Below are positions 7,050-9,617 of a stretch of DNA of 9,617 bases, in pieces. Location of the stretch: contig DTXA01000191.1 of assembly GCA_012962735.1 (NCBI GenBank), positions 1-9,617 of the forward strand. Reading direction: 5' to 3'. This stretch comes from Candidatus Latescibacterota bacterium. Its GTDB lineage: Bacteria > Latescibacterota > 4484-107 > B68-G9. Within the stretch, counting starts at the first letter, position 1; each line of letters opens with the position of its first letter. Made by a program: the position numbers and the translations under genes. A model generated the notes under the pieces. That model made no database searches. It had not been told where the DNA came from and saw nothing but the letters and a program-made list of their open reading frames with translations.

Positions 7050-8594
7050 ATGCCGTACCTGTTGGGCATCGACATCGGCACCACCGGTGTGAAGACTCTG
7101 TTGGTGGACGAACGGGGGCAGACCGTGTCCTCCTGTACTGTCCCCCATCCCATGTACACGCCCATGCCGGGGTGGACCGAGCAGGACCCAGAGGACTGGT
7201 GGAAGGGCACCGTGGCCTCGGTGCGGGAGGTGCTGCGGGAGTCCGGGGTGGACTCGGGGGCCATAGCCGGGGTGGGGCTCTCCGGCCAGATGCACAGCTC
7301 GGTGTTTTTGGACGAAAGGGACAGGGTGATCCGTCCGGCCATCCTCTGGAACGACGGCCGCACCACCCCCCAGTGCAGGTGGATAACGGAACGAGCCGGA
7401 GAGGAGAACCTGAGGCGCTGGGTGGCCAACCCGGCGTTGGAGGGGTTCACTGCCCCTAAGGTGGTATGGCTGCGGGACAACGAGCCTGAGAACTACAGGA
7501 AGGTGCGCACCCTGTTCCTGGCCAAGGACTACATTCGATTTCGTCTCACAGGGGAGAAGGCGACCGAATTCTCCGACGCTGCGGGCACTTTGTTCTTAGA
7601 CGTCGAAAGTCGCCGGTGGTCCGAAGAGATGCTGAAGGCCTTGGAGGTCCCAGAGGAGATACTGCCACCAGTGTACGAGTCCGTGGGCGTGTGCGGGAGG
7701 GTCACCAAGGAGGCCGCCGAGCTTACGGGCCTCAAGCCCGGGACCCCAGTGGTGGGCGGAGGGGCGGACAACGCCTGCGGGGCGACCGGAGCCGGAGTCG
7801 TGCGGGAGGGGAGGGTGCTTTCGAGTGTTGGGACCTCAGGCACAGTGGTGGCCCCCTCCGATGCCGTCCAGGTGGACCCCGAGATGCGGGTCCACACCTT
7901 CTGCCACAGTGTTCCGGGGATGTGGTACGTGATGGGGGTGGTGCTCTCGGCGGGGGGGTCGCTCAGGTGGTTCCGGGACGTATTGGGGCAATTGGAGAAG
8001 ACGGCCGAGGAACTGACAGGAGTCGATGCTTACGACCTATTGACAAAAGAAGCCCAGATGGCTGAGCCCGGAAGCGAGGGGCTCATATTCCTGCCGTACC
8101 TCACCGGGGAGCGCACTCCCCACCGGGATGCGGATGCCAGGGGGGTGCTTTTCGGACTTTCGGCCAGACACACCAGAGCCCACATCGTGCGGGTGGTTTT
8201 GGAGGGGATCACCTTCGCCATGCGGGATTCCTTAGAGATCATCAGGGAGCTCGGCATCAGGGTGGAGGAGATCCGGGCTACGGGCGGAGGGGCCAAGAGC
8301 TCTTTCTGGAGGCAGCTCCAGGCGGATATCTATGGGGCTCCGGTGTACACTCCCTCCAACACCGAGGGCCCGGCGTTCGGAGCGGCTCTTATGGCCGGTG
8401 TGGGGGCGGGGTTGTTCTCCGACCTTGCGGATGCGGCGGACGAGCTAGTCCACATCGCTACTACAGCGGAGCCCGACCCTGAGAGGATCGAGGTGTACGA
8501 CGAGTTCTACCGGGTCTTCCGTTCGCTTTACCCGGCTTTAAGGGAGCGCTTCAGGGATACTGCCGAATTGGTGCGCAGGACTACGAGGAGGTGA
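7050..8594 (+). CDS. xylB: Xylulokinase (FGGY family carbohydrate kinase)
   Basis: The 514-residue protein phosphorylates D-xylulose to xylulose 5-phosphate with ATP, feeding the pentose phosphate pathway. GIDIGTTGVKTLLVD at 6-20 is the first phosphate-binding loop with Asp8. GQMH at 80-82 is the xylulokinase-specific sugar-binding motif, and WNDGRT follows. Catalytic Asp240 lies in GGGADNACGATG. The second FGGY domain has VGTSGTV, FLPYLTGERTPHRD, GLSARHTRAHIVRVVLEG, and the ATP-contacting RATGGGAKS with NTEGPAFGAAL. The ATG follows AAAGGAGGGG, a strong ribosome binding site, in a 28-base gap after the PHP gene. No xylose isomerase or sugar transporter is in the window, so another ketopentose cannot be excluded. 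The stop codon lies inside the ribosome binding site of the next gene. Confidence 0.92.
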   Translation: MPYLLGIDIGTTGVKTLLVDERGQTVSSCTVPHPMYTPMPGWTEQDPEDWWKGTVASVREVLRESGVDSGAIAGVGLSGQMHSSVFLDERDRVIRPAILWNDGRTTPQCRWITERAGEENLRRWVANPALEGFTAPKVVWLRDNEPENYRKVRTLFLAKDYIRFRLTGEKATEFSDAAGTLFLDVESRRWSEEMLKALEVPEEILPPVYESVGVCGRVTKEAAELTGLKPGTPVVGGGADNACGATGAGVVREGRVLSSVGTSGTVVAPSDAVQVDPEMRVHTFCHSVPGMWYVMGVVLSAGGSLRWFRDVLGQLEKTAEELTGVDAYDLLTKEAQMAEPGSEGLIFLPYLTGERTPHRDADARGVLFGLSARHTRAHIVRVVLEGITFAMRDSLEIIRELGIRVEEIRATGGGAKSSFWRQLQADIYGAPVYTPSNTEGPAFGAALMAGVGAGLFSDLADAADELVHIATTAEPDPERIEVYDEFYRVFRSLYPALRERFRDTAELVRRTTRR

Positions 8595-8595
8595 T
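8586..8595 (+). promoter_or_regulatory. Consensus ribosome binding site spanning the xylB stop, setting the Uma2 start
   Basis: AGGAGGTGAT at 8586-8595 is a full complement to the usual 3' end of bacterial 16S rRNA. It contains the xylB stop TGA at 8592-8594. The GTG at 8600 is eight bases past GGAGG, ideal spacing. The in-frame GTG at 8591 lies inside the site itself and cannot be served by it. Confidence 0.7.
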
Positions 8596-8599
8596 AGCG

Positions 8600-9163
8600 G
8601 TGGTCCATCCCATACCGGAGGGCGCCCGCATAAGGTACAGAGATATCCTCACATTCCCGCAGAGCGTAACTGGGGAAAGGATCGAGCTGTACGAAGGGGA
8701 GTTCGTTATGGTACCGGCGCCTGGATTTTGGCATCAGAACACGGTGGCAAACCTGTTCTTCCACATCTCACGCTACGTCCGGGAACACAACCTGGGCAAG
8801 ATAATACCAGCTCCATGTGATGTCTATTTCGATGAATACACCGTGCTGGAGCCCGACCTACTCTTCATCTCTAAGGAACGCCTCCACATAGCCGGACCTC
8901 GGCTGGTGCGGGGCTCTCCGGACTGGGTGGCCGAAGTACTCTCGCAGACCACTGAGGAGAGGGACAGGGGATTCAAGTTGAGATGGTATGCCCTCCAGGG
9001 GGTGAGGGAATACTGGATAGTAGACCCCGACCGGAGGGTTGTGGAGGTATACATAAAAAAGGGCCAAGTTTACCAGCTCTTGGGCGAATTCTCCGGGGAG
9101 GAGATGATTCGCTCCGAGGCCTTCACCAAGCTTGAGCTCAAGGTGGACCAACTTTGGGAATAG
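8600..9163 (+). CDS. Uma2-family (DUF820) putative PD-(D/E)XK endonuclease, intact
   Basis: The product is 187 residues from the GTG at 8600 (190 if the GTG at 8591 is used). It has the full Uma2 layout: IELYEGEFVMVPAPGFWHQN at 28-47 with the conserved P..xHQ helix start, then HNLGKIIPAPCDVYFDEY, EPDLLFISKERL with Asp86, and GSPDWVAEVLS with Asp108 and Glu112. Lys126 in FKLRWYALQGV, EYWIVDPDRR and a C-terminal strand region follow. Asp108, Glu112 and Lys126 form the expected PD-(D/E)XK site. Activity and partner are unknown; such proteins are expanded in some genomes and are often called restriction-like nucleases or mobile-element relics. It appears coupled to xylB through the shared ribosome binding site, and enolase follows after 10 bases. 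About 39% identity over 83 residues (counted by eye) to the broken gene at 267-660 shows they are paralogues, not recent copies. Confidence 0.88.
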   Translation: MVHPIPEGARIRYRDILTFPQSVTGERIELYEGEFVMVPAPGFWHQNTVANLFFHISRYVREHNLGKIIPAPCDVYFDEYTVLEPDLLFISKERLHIAGPRLVRGSPDWVAEVLSQTTEERDRGFKLRWYALQGVREYWIVDPDRRVVEVYIKKGQVYQLLGEFSGEEMIRSEAFTKLELKVDQLWE

Positions 9164-9173
9164 GAGGGGAGAG

Positions 9174-9617
9174 ATGAGCGAGATCGTGGAAGTGCGGGCG
9201 AGGGAGGTCTTGGACTCCAGGGGCAACCCCACGGTGGAGGTGGACGTAATCCTCGAAAGCGGGGCTATTGGCCGAGCTACCGTGCCCTCGGGAGCATCTA
9301 CAGGGACAAGGGAGGCCTTAGAGCTCAGGGACGGGGATAAGTCCCGCTATTTAGGTAAGGGGGTGACGAGAGCCGTAGAAAACGTGAACGAGCAAATAGC
9401 ACCGGAGTTGGTAAGTATGGAGTCCACCGACCAGGTGGCCATCGACCGGAAGATGATGGAACTCGACGGCACCGAAAACAAAAGCAAGCTCGGAGCCAAC
9501 GCCATCTTAGGAGTTTCGCTGGCGGTGGCTAAGGCATCGGCCGAGGAGCTCGGCCTTCCGCTATACCGCTACATAGGCGGCGTAGAGGCCAGGGTCCTGC
9601 CGGTGCCGATGATGAAC
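9174..9617 (+). CDS. eno: Enolase, N-terminal part (partial, 3' end outside window)
   Basis: The first 148 residues of enolase are present. The enzyme interconverts 2-phosphoglycerate and phosphoenolpyruvate in glycolysis and gluconeogenesis, in the cytoplasm. VRAREVLDSRGNPTVEVDV near the N-terminus, the mobile catalytic loop VPSGASTGTREALELRDGDK at 37-56, and LGANAILGVSLAVAKA at 107-122 are the standard N-terminal-domain motifs. The window ends at VLPVPMMN, just where the catalytic barrel starts. The ATG at 9174 follows AGGAGGGGAGAG, whose first bases overlap the Uma2 stop TAG, and lies 10 bases after it. No separate promoter is apparent in this gap, so transcription probably comes from upstream or from within the upstream genes. 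Confidence 0.97.
   Translation, partial: MSEIVEVRAREVLDSRGNPTVEVDVILESGAIGRATVPSGASTGTREALELRDGDKSRYLGKGVTRAVENVNEQIAPELVSMESTDQVAIDRKMMELDGTENKSKLGANAILGVSLAVAKASAEELGLPLYRYIGGVEARVLPVPMMN

Noticed and set aside
6530..7480. Long open frame on the minus strand across the PHP and xylB genes (316 residues).
   Set aside because: It runs across the boundary of two strongly recognised plus-strand genes and its translation shows no family motif. GC-rich, purine-biased coding strands commonly give such shadow frames.

Overview
This is a compact, co-directional bacterial chromosome segment. Every supported gene is on the + strand, and from leuA onward the largest gap between genes is 28 bases. GC content is high (about 60% by eye), yet isoleucine is often ATA and arginine often AGG. 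That combination is common in thermophilic or deep-branching bacteria. The class I ketol-acid reductoisomerase, bacterial DNA polymerase III delta subunit, SlyD-like FKBP and Uma2 proteins make this a bacterium. I cannot name the phylum from this window.

Layout: (1) positions 1-233 hold the 3' end of ilvC. (2) Positions 234-660 hold a GC-rich inverted repeat and then a broken Uma2-family gene, readable in two frames with an internal deletion. (3) Positions 661-3121 hold leuA and, one base later, a DUF4380 protein of unknown function. (4) Positions 3138-5056 hold a SlyD-like peptidyl-prolyl isomerase and an NAD(P)-dependent aldehyde dehydrogenase. (5) Positions 5080-7021 hold a 42-residue very basic protein, holA and a PHP-domain phosphoesterase (YciV/RNase AM type), chained by overlapping ends. 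(6) Positions 7050-9163 hold a xylulokinase and an intact Uma2-family protein whose ribosome binding site lies across the xylulokinase stop codon. (7) From 9174 the window runs into enolase.

How the genes fit together: ilvC and leuA are steps of branched-chain amino acid synthesis. Xylulokinase and enolase belong to central sugar metabolism, holA to replication, and the PHP protein to nucleotide or RNA turnover. The set reads as a housekeeping run of loosely related genes that may share long transcripts, not one dedicated pathway. I see no U-tract terminator, tRNA, rRNA, CRISPR array or insertion sequence. I do not see a convincing new defence or biosynthetic system. The points most worth a second look are the decayed and intact Uma2 pair, the tiny basic gene coupled to holA, the DUF4380 gene coupled to leuA, and a strong sequence context around every in-frame TTA leucine codon.
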